This document shows positions 55,830 to 64,000 of a stretch of DNA of 64,000 nucleotides, one piece after another. Under the pieces are notes generated by a model. The model saw only the letters and a list, made by a program, of their open reading frames with translations, was not told the origin of the DNA and made no database searches. Positions within the stretch are counted from its first letter, which is position 1, and each line of letters starts with the position of its first letter. Source of the DNA: Simmondsia chinensis (lineage: Eukaryota; Streptophyta; Magnoliopsida; Caryophyllales; Simmondsiaceae). The stretch covers positions 31,648,911 through 31,712,910 of the forward strand of contig JAGTTD010000007.1 of assembly GCA_018398585.1 (NCBI GenBank), in the 5' to 3' direction. The translations under genes and the position numbers were made by a program.

Positions 55830-56310
55830 TTTATGGCAATGACAATTTTTCTTGAAAAACAAAATAATTTTTAGCAACAACAGTTGTTGTTGCAAAACAT
55901 AGCACTCTTTGGCAACGACATGACTCGTTGCCAAATATAATGCTTTTTGGCAATGACATCACTGGTTGCCAAAAAACAATGTTTAGCGACGACATCAGTC
56001 GTTGCCAAAAAACAGTTTTTAGCAACGACATTAGTTGTTGCCAAAAAATAGTTTTTAGCGACGACATCACTCGTTGCCAAAAAATAGTTTTTAGCGACGA
56101 TAATTGTCGTTGCCAATAAAACATACTTTTTGCAACGAAAATTGTCGTCGCCAAAAAGCATCATATTTGGCAACGACAGTTTTCGTTGCCAAAGAGCTTT
56201 CAAAACAAGATAATGTGCAACAACCCCGCAACGACAATTGTCGTTGTCAAAAATATATTTAGCAACGATAAAGTATCTTTCGCAATGACTTTTGTCTTTG
56301 CCAAAGGTCA
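55830..56310. repeat. CACTA right subterminal repeat array
   Basis: Tandem units of about 42 bp ('gtttttagcgacgacatcac', 'tcgttgccaaaaa') from 55905 to 56160, with further inverted pairs to 56300. It uses the same GCAACGAC/GTCGTTGC motif as the left array, in mirror arrangement. Confidence 0.85.
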
Positions 56311-56327
56311 TTCTTCTTGTAGTGCAT

Positions 56328-57449
56328 GTAGGATACCCTAGCCAAGAGATTTAGAGATCACTCGATAGCTAAGGAATTTTCCCTAAGAGCCTATAGGGAA
56401 TTTACCCTAAGAGCCTAACTTACCACTCATCGAAATGATGGCAAGAGCATGGATAATTACTTCTCCGAACTAAAAAAAATATACCTAATGACTTAGCTGC
56501 TATGGATTGTCCAATTTCAAATTGAGAACTGACTCACCATACTTTTTATGGTCTACCCCCCGAATATGCTGCTTTTGCAACATTTACACGACAATTTAAT
56601 CACAACATCAGTTTTGAGGAATTAAAACCACACTAATTAACTTGGTTACAACATGCTGGAAAAACCTAGGCAATATCATCCTAGGGGCTTAGGCTCGGGT
56701 CATCATGGTGCGCCACCTTCCCACCCCACCCCTGCTCAGCTTGTTCCACAAGGTCCCCCCTCATTCAATTTAAGCCCAGGCATTCACAGCCCTCCTCCCA
56801 CACCTTGTTAAATCTGCGATCAAGTGGGTCATATAGCTACCACTTGCTCACATGATTAGTCCTCTTTCACCGATCTCGCACAATCCTTCTCTTGCCATGT
56901 CCATCAGTGAGCCACTTCAACTGGTACCTTGACTTGGGAGTATCCAACTTGATGACGCCAAACTCAGATATCGTTCGTAATCATCTTCCATATAATGGTC
57001 ATAAATGCATCCTTGTTCGAAATGGGGCTTTATGATCTATGACTCATGTGGGTTTTTTCCTCTCTTCAAACCAAATTCCGACCCCTATCACTCAATAATG
57101 TTTTACTTGTTCCCCAACTAACACACATCATTTTTTCTATTAAACAATTATGCCAAGATAACAATTGCATTGTTGAATTTGACTCATACTTGTCTTTTGT
57201 TAAGGACAAAGCTACGGGGATCCCTCCACTTTGGGTGCATAGTAATAGACATCTCTATAACTTCTCGCCCCACATCACAGGTTTTGTTGCTCAAACTCAC
57301 TCTAGACAACTTTGGCACCATTAGGTACCTTATGTAATCTAAAACTAATGTCTAGTTCTAAATTTTCTGATATTTTTCGGTCTAGTTATTTGGGAAAATC
57401 GAGAAGATTGCCATTTGAAGTAATTACATAATAGTACGGCTCTCTTCAG
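56328..57449 (+). pseudogene. Copia 5 gag end, protease and GAG-pre-integrase
   Basis: Gag resumes after the CACTA element. 'TYHSS', 'YGLPPEYAAFATFTRQFN' near 56555-56605 and 'FEELKPH' match the copia 4 gag. A Pro-rich CCHC region is decayed. Protease near 56930-57030 reads 'WYLDLGVSNLMTPNSDI', where the catalytic Asp-Ser-Gly has become Asp-Leu-Gly. GAG-pre-integrase at 57090-57330 has 'FSIKQLCQDNNCIVEFDS' and 'SRQLWHH'. Frameshifts and stops are frequent. The SINE insertion follows. Confidence 0.75.
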
Positions 57450-57682
57450 GGCAACCAACACGACGTCACCGGATCCCATTAGAACTCCGAAGTTAAGCGT
57501 GTTTGGGCGAGAGTAGTACCAGGATGGGTGATCTCCTGGGAAGTCCTCACCCTCAGGTTGGGGGCAGTGGGAAACAGCCTCTCTTCAGGTTAACACCCCG
57601 AAGGGGGAAGGCTGCGAACATCCGCCGCCCCCAGACCCTGCGTAGGCGGGAGCCCTTGAGGCACTGGGTATGTTCCTTCCTT
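57450..57682 (+). mobile_element. 5S rRNA-headed SINE, copy B
   Basis: 233 bp with a long TSD: ACGGCTCTCTTCAG (57436-57449) and ACGGCTCCTTTTCAG (57683-57697). The head follows 5S rRNA from about nucleotide 13 ('accaacac', 57454) to 'gggaagtcctc' (57538-57548). The body reads 'gtgggaaacagcctctcttc', 'gggggaaggctgcgaacatc', 'gaccctgcgtaggcgggag', 'gcactgggtatgttcc'. The copia coding sequence is duplicated at the TSD ('TAPFQLIY' on the right), which confirms insertion. Confidence 0.9.
57490..57548 (+). promoter_or_regulatory. Internal Pol III promoter of SINE B (5S type)
   Basis: Box A-like 'aagttaagcgtgtttgggc' at 57490-57508, intermediate element 'gagtagtacc' at 57511-57520, box C-like 'aggatgggtgatctcctggg' at 57521-57540 and on to 'tcctc'. 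Only a few positions differ from plant 5S. Confidence 0.72.
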
Positions 57683-58400
57683 ACGGCTCCTTTTCAGTTA
57701 ATTTATTAGGACACATGGCAATTTCCTACATTCTCTACCACATTAAACAAATATTGTGTCGTATTTGTTGATGACTTTTCAAGATTTACATGGTTATATC
57801 CAATGCAGCACAAATCTGATGTTTGTTATCTTTTAAAAATATTTAAAACTTTAGTCGGAAACCAATTTGATATGAAAATAAAAGTTTTTCAAAGTGATGA
57901 CGAAAAGGAATTTGATCACATTTGTATAAAATCATTATGTTAACGTCTTGGTATTCATTTCCATTTATCAAGTCTTGATACTTAATAGCAAAATGGAGTG
58001 TTGGACCGCAAGCATCCAAATTTACTTGAAATGGCACGAACGCTTCTTATTCATTCTAAACTCTCTTACAAAATTTCGGATGATTCAGTTTGTAGTGCTT
58101 GCTTTATAATAAATCGTCTTCCAACACCGTTATTACAAAATGCATCCCTGTTGAAATATTGTTTCAAAACCCACCCGACTAATCTCGCTTTTGCGTTTTT
58201 GGGTATGCATGTTACCCTAACCTCATACTCCGTGCCCCTCATAAATTAGCTTCCTATTTAACACCTTGTGTCTTCTTGGTTATGCGACACATTACAAAAG
58301 TTATCAATGCTTAGACCTAAAAGCAGGACGTCTCTATGTTAGTCGACATGTCAAGTTTGATGGATCTCGTTTCCCCTATCCCACACTCGTGCAAACATAG
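57683..58400 (+). pseudogene. Copia 5 integrase
   Basis: DDE integrase core: 'VVFVDDFSRFTWLYPMQHKS' near 57755-57815 (first Asp present), 'VFQSDDEKEFD' near 57885-57915 (second Asp), then 'NGVLDRKHPNLLEMARTLL' near 57995-58050, where the family has NG(V/I)xExxH, so the catalytic Glu has become Asp. The C-terminal part has 'LGYATHYKSYQCLDLK' near 58275-58320. Frameshifts and stops. Confidence 0.78.
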
Positions 58401-61090
58401 GCCCAAAATGAACAGTCCAGTGCACTTCACATTCCTGTCCTTACTACACCACAAGTAGAACAACAACTAGGACCACCATCACATCCTATTGATGCCTCAA
58501 TCGACCGGCCTTGGCCGACAACTGACGCCTCCTCCCCATCCCTTGACATAGCAGGTACCCCAGCTCGGTGGTCCTCTACAGCCCCACACCAACCGAACAG
58601 AGACCCCCTCCTCAACACCGACCATGCCAACTCCCTATCCCAACCATGTTGGCTCGCCCATCCATGGCCTCCTCACACATCAACCACTAGCCACGCCAAC
58701 TCTTAATAGTAGCTCATCCTCACTCCCAACTAACACCACTTCCCAACCACCCTCAACCGACATCAGCTCTCCCTCCTTCTGATCTGACAAACCATAATGT
58801 ACACCCAATGCAAAGATGGCTCAGAGCCGGCATCCACAAGCCCCACCACTTGCTTTCACTATCTTCTGTTTTGGTAATTTAGGAACCCACTTGTTACTCA
58901 CAGGCCATTAAAAACCCAAAATGGCAAGAGACTATGGCAGATGAACTTAATTCTAATTCGAATCATACTTGGGACTTGGTCCCTTATGACCCCAGTAAAA
59001 ATCTTATTGGAAGTACTTAAAAATGTCAGGTGAAATACAAGGTGAACAGTTTCATAGATCAGTTTAAGGCCTCGTTGCCCAAGGCTTTCACCAGCATGAG
59101 GGCATTGACTTCAAAGAAGCTTTCAGTCTTATAGTTAAATCCTCCATAATCCGTTTGTATTAGAGGGGTTCAAAAAAATCCATAACCAAAACACCGAACT
59201 GAATTCCCGAAATATTGACCTGAAAATGTGGTTAACCACATCTAATTTTCGGCTCAGTTAATCAAACCGATAAAATTTGAGGTATTTCAGGATGATAACG
59301 GTTAGTGATTTTGTTCATTCCAGTTAACCGATTTACCAAAAGAGTGTATGTCATGTATAAATTTTTACATGTTCATAATATTATATTGACAATGAAGTAT
59401 GTTTTTCTAGCATATAGGTGAATATTTCATAATGTATGATCAATTTTATCTTTTTCCCTAATTCATCTCCTAGTATCAAGTCCTCATGTCCCATTGTTAT
59501 ATCCTAAATATTAACTAAGCACTACTTTACTACAATTTAATACTATTCGTTTGCCTACATTTTGATTAAAATGAATATTAAATGTCTAATTTTTTAGAAT
59601 TTGATTATAAGTTTATAATTTGTTGAATATTCTCATGTTTTTAGATATTGACAAACTTTTAAGGAGATAAATCATATAACATGAAAGAAATATTAGATTA
59701 TTCTTTGGTTAATGGATAACCATCATAGCCGAACCGAATCACCGAAAGTCGGTTAGTCGATCTTTTCGGTCATAGCAACAATTAGCTATTTTTGAGTATT
59801 TTGGTTACGGTTAATCGAGCCGAAATAATTTTCAGTACGGTTAACCGAATCATGAACACCCATATTTTGTATTACCACTTGCCATAACTAATAACTGGCC
59901 TATCAGGCCACTCGTTGTTAAACACGCTTTCCTATATGGTTTTCTAAAGGAAGAGGTTTACATGCGACAACCTCAAGATTTCATTTATCCCAAATATCCC
60001 ATGCATGTGTGTTGGTTGCAAAAAGCTCTCTTCGGGCTCAAACAAGCTCCTCGAGCTCGGGTTCAAAGGTTCAATGACTTTTTTTATAGTGTTGGTCACT
60101 AGTAATGGGGCTGACCCCTCCCTCTTCCTACGCCTCACCTATAACTCCACAATATGCCTACTTCTATATGTTGATGATATTATCCTAACTGGAACTCACA
60201 CCCATGACCTAGACACCCTCATCAGGAACCTATCATCCCAATTTACAATGAAAGACCTAAAACCCCTCCACTACTTCCTCAGCATTAAATTTAAACATGA
60301 CCAAAAAGGCCATTTTCTAACACAACAAAAGTACACAATTGACCTACTCACCGAACTCGATATGCATGATGATAAATTGATCAAAAGTCCTTGACCCACC
60401 CACACTCAACGAAGGAGACCTTCTTCCCTACCCTATCGAGTACAGAAGTGTGGTGGGTGCTCTTCAATACCTCCATGACTCAACCTGATGTGTTATGCTA
60501 TTAACCTTATCTCTTAGTTTATGCTTGCCCCCCAGACTAGTTATTGGTAGGTTGTAAAGCGCATCCTATAGTACCTAAAAGGCATGCCCGATCACGGCCT
60601 TTCTCTCCTCCCTAGATCTTGCACCACTATTGTTCCCTTTGTTGATGTTGATTAGGGTGGCTGTCCTGATTCTCGATGCTCCACCATATGATATGCTCTC
60701 TTCCTCGGTCCTAACTTGATCTCATGGCCAGCAACGACATGAGCAACTGTGGCCAAATCCACCACCGAGTCTGAATACTGAGTTATGGCCCAAGTATAGC
60801 TGAGAGTGACTAGATCCGCTACCTCATGCAAGATTTAGGCATCCGCCACCATGGACCATCGTGATATATTGTGACAACATCTCAGCATCCTACTTGGCCG
60901 CAAATCTAGTATCCATGATCGAAGTAAGGATGTTGATGTCTACTGCTACTATGCAGAAGAGAAAGTTTATAAAGGTGACCTCCATGTTCGACACATGTCA
61001 ACCGCAAAGCAAATTGCCAAAATCTTTACAAAAGGTCTCACCTCTGATCGTTTCCTCTATCACAAGGCCAATAGTCACATGACTCTTCCT
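58401..61090 (+). pseudogene. Copia 5 linker, RT and RNase H (split by a hAT MITE)
   Basis: Pro/Ser/Thr-rich linker to about 58860. RT starts 'IKNPKWQETMADELNS' near 58905 and continues 'NHTWDLVPYDPSKNLIGST', 'VAQGFHQHEGIDFKEAFSL'. It is cut at 59161 by the MITE and resumes at 59874 ('NNWPIRPLVVKHAFLYGFLK' reading, 'EEVYMRQPQDFIYPKYP'). The active site 'LLLYVDDIILTGTHTHDLDT' near 60160 is intact. RNase H at 60440-61080 has 'VVKRI' and 'MIYCDNISASYLAANLVS'. Frameshifts at about 60395, 60480 and 60640-60860. Confidence 0.82.
59162..59865. mobile_element. hAT-type MITE with 8-bp TSD
   Basis: A 704-bp element. TSD TTTGTATT is at 59154-59161 and 59866-59873. The ends are imperfect inverted repeats: AGAGGGGTTCA... 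on the left and TGGGTGTTCATGATTCGG... (reverse complement) on the right. Many GGTTAACCG/CGGTTAACC motifs occur near both ends. No ORF. Excising it restores the copia RT. Confidence 0.88.
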
Positions 61091-61266
61091 TGTTCTCTTT
61101 GACATAATTGGGTCAACGAAGGTTTCATTACTTTTTCCTTTTTATCCTTAAGTTTCCTTACTTCATAAGGGCTTTTGTGTAATTGGTTCATTGGTCACTC
61201 CTTATATAAAGGGATGATAGTATCTTTCCTTAGACATTCAAATATAAACAATTATATTGTTTCACA
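61091..61266 (+). repeat. 3' LTR of copia 5
   Basis: 176 bp, starting TGTTCTC and ending TTTCACA. The TATA-like 'cttatataaagg' is at 61201-61212. Diverged from the 5' LTR at many sites, so the insertion is old. Confidence 0.78.
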
Positions 61267-61271
61267 ACAAG

Positions 61272-61965
61272 GCTGGTCTCGAAAGTTTTAAGATTCCAAA
61301 TGAATATTTAACATGGAGCTTTTCATATATATATTAATATTTGTTTACTAGTATGCGTCTTGATCAAATAAATTATAAAATATTTACTTAACTATAAATC
61401 AAATAAAAAATCCTACAATTTAGGCCCCTAAAGAACTCATTGGCCAAGCTAAATTGGGAGATGGGTGTTGGATGTAGCAGCTGGTCTTGGATCAGACTGA
61501 GCCAATATTTGAAGTAAAGCTTTAACTATCTCAAGTTATGAAAACATGGTCCAGACCGATTAAACCCTTGGTTAGTCCAGTCTAAGAATGTTTGTTCGGA
61601 ATTGCTTCCTTTTTGAATGAGGCATCTTGTCTCACATAGAAATTCTAAGAAGGGCAGAGTTGCCTTATACACTCTCCCTTCACTTCACATGGTCAATGTT
61701 GGGTTGGCTGGAGTGTCATAGTGTGGTTTAGTATGATCTTTGTATCATGCAGATTTAAATTTTTACCCCTTGGAGGATACAACCGTTGTGGAAATAGAAT
61801 CGCGAAATAGCAAGGCGAGAAATCTGATAGACCCTCCTTCGAGTTACTCTATTTTCACTCATCGTCAACCCAATATCCAAAATTTATGCCTCCATTCTAG
61901 TAGCTATTTAATTAATTGCTATAAAATTTTCCTATATTTTGAGGCATCTCTTAAAGGAATTTGGG
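61272..61965. other. Non-coding stretch after copia 5
   Basis: No gene was seen. The ORF at 61740-62069 has no recognisable domain and runs into the R repeat. Confidence 0.4.
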
Positions 61966-62840
61966 GGAAGTGTGCTTTAATTTTGATGTCCTGTGAAAAC
62001 CCTACATCCCACATAGAAAATTTAGAGGAGGAACGCCTTGTTTATATACTCCTTTTTTATACTTGGTAAAATCTTGTGGACCTGGAGTGGGCTTGGTGAA
62101 CCACACATGCGTGTGCTCCCACCCCACTGAACTAGCTGGCGTGTCGCGGTGTAGACTTTTTCTAGCATGACTTTCATTTTTTACGACCATTGTATTTGTT
62201 TAAGTTGTCGTAAAACAACTCAAGGTGTGTCATTGTCCTGGGTAGTGCTCGAGGCTACAAACTCAAGCTCAAGTACGCATTTGACTGCACCAATTCCCGC
62301 TCTTTCCATAAGCCGTTTTTATCCACAACTGAAGTCGGACCTTTGAGCTCTCCCATATCCGCTACTTTCCTTGTTTGCGGTGGATTCTAAGACATAATTT
62401 TTTCTTTAACCTACAAGGATTTTTCTCTATAAATATCTTGCTTTAGGATTTTGTTAAGCACACAACTAACATACAAAATTTACAAAAATTCTCTTTCTTC
62501 TTCACGGCTGTATTTCTCTCTTAAAATTATTCTCTACTCAATTACTAAGCAAGTTGGGGTGTGCTCTAACCCATCTCCCTGTAGTGCACTGCTGAGGTGA
62601 GTGCAATGTTAACCCTTGGGGTCAAAGTGCCTTTCATCCCATTGTATCTCTGTGGGAGGCATAAACGACTTCAGGCAGTCGATTCTCCACAGCACGGTAA
62701 TTTCTTCGGTTCATTCTTTCCCCCACGTTATTTTGTTTAAATTCGTTTTTATCATCGCATTGTGAACCTCTAGATCATTTTTATCGTAATAAGAGTTTGA
62801 TCACTTATTCACTCAATTTCTCCAGCGAAAGGCACTAAAA
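61966..62840 (+). repeat. R-family repeat, copy R6
   Basis: Starts 'tgtgctttaattttgatg', then 'tgggcttggtgaaccacaca', 'cctgggtagtgctcgaggct', a TATA-like 'ctataaatatc' at 62431-62441, and 'gcataaacgacttcaggcag' near 62650. It gives the uninterrupted form of the SINE A site ('aatttcttcggttc' near 62698-62711). Confidence 0.55.
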
Positions 62841-62944
62841 AACATACCATCTCTTTTTTCTTCCGATGCTTTATTGTTTCCATCCTTTCTCTGTTTTGTT
62901 TCTGTTTTTCAAAATTTTTCATTATATTCCATTCGTTGTGGAGA

Positions 62945-63095
62945 AAACATGAGTGAATCCTCCACTCTAGAGCAGACTAAAGTGATAACACCATGTCAAA
63001 TATGTGAGTTGGAGTGCCACTTGGTCCTATTATATCAGTACGGGAGTGCAAACAACTTAGCATAATGGTGAACTCTATGACATGACTATTTGGTC
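62945..63095 (+). repeat. R-family repeat, copy R7 (short block)
   Basis: Only the 'gagttggagtgccacttggt' and 'caaacaacttagcataatgg' block, a partial extra copy just downstream of R6. This echoes the tandem blocks seen in R2. Confidence 0.4.
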
Positions 63096-63289
63096 CTATT
63101 TTTTTTGTTAAGTTTTTTCCTATTCGTTACTAATTTACTAACAACATTTACCCAATTATTTAAATTTATATATATTAATTCTAGCATAACCTGACTCTAA
63201 AATCCCAATCATCTTTTAATTGGAAAATGACAGTCTAGATTTCTTTTAGATTGGTAAGGAGGGAGTTGGGGCATTTTTCTCCTCGTATG

Positions 63290-63576
63290 ATTTAATTGTG
63301 GGTGGTATCTTTGTGCCTCTTGTATAAATTATAATAAACAAATACTAAAGATAGGAACACAAGAGGAAAGAGCCAAAGTGAATTGGATAATTCTATGTAT
63401 ATTAGAAGAATATTCTAAATGATCTCACTATTTAGGTAAATTAGAGGAATATGCTATTCTAGATGTCTTGTATTATAGAAATATTCTAGATGCCCTATAC
63501 TAGCTATCTTGCCTATAAACAGGCACTCTTGTACTCATCTTTAGTTATTCGAACACATAAGTATTGTGCTTTCATA
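63290..63576 (+). repeat. 5' LTR of copia 6
   Basis: Ends 'gtgctttcatatg' next to a Met-tRNA primer site (TGTTATCAGAGC, about 63576-63588). A TATA-like 'cctataaacagg' is at 63511-63522. Start uncertain (about 63290-63330). It contains a short internal repeat of 'attctagatg' at 63443-63502. Confidence 0.65.
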
Positions 63577-63709
63577 TGTTATCAGAGCTCTCACTCGAAT
63601 TTAATTTGTTTTTCGCTTCTGCTATTATTTATTATTTTCTGATTTGTGTTGAATTCTCTATTATTGTTTCTTTTTCTCTGAATCTTTTTTTTTTCTTTCT
63701 TATAATTCA

Positions 63710-64000
63710 ATGGCAACTAACTCTAGTCAGACTTGTGCAAACGCACTCTCTTCCCCTCTCCCATGCTCAGGGCGGTCAATGCTGGCTCCCCACCAGTGCA
63801 ACCCGGTGCCTCTCTCCCCATGTTGGACCTGGTGACCGACGTCCCCCATGTCGGCTTCACCCTTTCCAACATCTCTCTCCCTCGGTTAGTCCATACCGGT
63901 GTCGCCATCTCCGGTATTCCACCACTACTTGGGAGGCCTACAGTGAACTCAACATTTAACCTAGGCATCCCATTCCCCCCTCTTTTCCCTGTTTTTTCTC
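63710..64000 (+). pseudogene. Copia 6 gag start (cut by the window)
   Basis: ATG at 63710 ('MATNSSQTCANALSS'), 120 bp after the primer site, followed by Pro/Ser/Gly-rich reading, as in the gag starts of copia 4 and 5. The frame breaks within about 45 codons. The likely continuation in another frame is 'VAISGIPPLLGRPTVN' near 63902-63950. Continues beyond the window. Confidence 0.55.

Larger units (their letters stand above)
46569..56324 (+). mobile_element. CACTA (En/Spm) transposon, full length
   Basis: A 9756-bp element. TSD CAT is at 46566-46568 and 56325-56327. Both termini read CACTACAAGAA (the right one in reverse complement). Subterminal arrays of direct and inverted 'gcaacgaca' motifs occupy 46590-47165 and 55830-56310. 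It contains a TNP2-type transposase gene (49475-53102) and a second gene of the Transposase_24 type (53424-55327). It interrupts the gag of copia 5: the gag reading stops at 46568 and resumes at 56328. Confidence 0.95.
45570..61266 (+). mobile_element. Copia retrotransposon 5 with three nested elements
   Basis: TSD ACAAG is at 45565-45569 and 61267-61271. The 5' LTR (45570-45741) and 3' LTR (61091-61266) share 'ggtcaac.a.ggttt', the 'tatataaagggatgat' region and 'aaacaattatattgt.tcaca'. Nested in it are a CACTA element (46569-56324) in gag, a 5S-headed SINE (57450-57682) before the integrase and a hAT MITE (59162-59865) in the RT. Removing them leaves an element of about 5 kb. Confidence 0.88.

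Noticed and set aside
55831..56311. Minus-strand ORFs of more than 100 codons with repeated residues
   Set aside because: They are translation of the 42-bp subterminal repeats of the CACTA element. No domain.
57450..57682. Cassandra TRIM (the known 5S-bearing plant element)
   Set aside because: There are no LTRs, no primer site next to the 5S part and no 5-bp TSD. The target duplication is 14-15 bp and the body is of Au/TS type.

Overview
This is a stretch of plant nuclear DNA, most likely from a eudicot with a large, repeat-rich genome. The evidence is the set of element families: Ty1/copia elements primed by initiator-Met tRNA, hAT and CACTA (En/Spm) transposons, L1-type LINE tails, Au/TS-type SINEs and a TRIM. 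There is no intact long host gene. Host-like coding sequence is limited to one 56-codon ORF at 22.8 kb and a captured exon of a RING-CH-like membrane protein at 43 kb. Nearly everything else is transposable elements, many nested in one another. Target-site duplications (TSDs) fix most of the boundaries.

Layout. 0-8.2 kb: LTR and repeat fragments, then a decayed copia element (+) carrying a hAT element (3488-6598) and a hAT MITE (6655-7193). 7-21 kb: an old tandem duplication of about 7 kb (unit A about 7.08-13.8 kb, unit B about 13.8-21.1 kb), with different later insertions in each unit: SINEs, a TRIM, MITEs, solo LTRs and an unclassified 'R family' repeat. 21-26.3 kb: inverted R copy, small ORF, SINE remnants and a 5'-truncated LINE (-). 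26.36-36.45 kb: one copia element (TSD ATTTA) holding a nearly intact hAT transposon in one LTR and a second copia element (TSD AAAAT) in the other. 37-40.8 kb: a truncated copia element between inverted repeats. 41-45.1 kb: a solo LTR (TSD GTACT), the RING-CH exon, a LINE tail, a SINE and a MULE with a 9-bp TSD. 45.57-61.27 kb: a copia element (TSD ACAAG) interrupted by a 9.76-kb CACTA element (TSD CAT), a SINE and a hAT MITE. 61.3-64 kb: R-family copies, then the 5' end of another copia element that runs off the window.

The most unusual feature is a SINE family whose head is 5S rRNA and whose body is of the plant Au/TS type. Three full-length copies (231-236 bp) lie at 10073-10303 (-), 20101-20336 (+) and 57450-57682 (+). 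Each is flanked by short direct repeats, and the two younger copies keep the 5S internal Pol III promoter. They are neither 5S genes nor Cassandra TRIMs. I know of 5S-headed SINEs from animals but not from plants, and could not search.

None of the elements looks autonomous now. The closest to intact is the 739-codon hAT transposase at 26968-29184 (-), which has three nonsense codons and no net frameshift. All domain calls were made by eye, without database searches.
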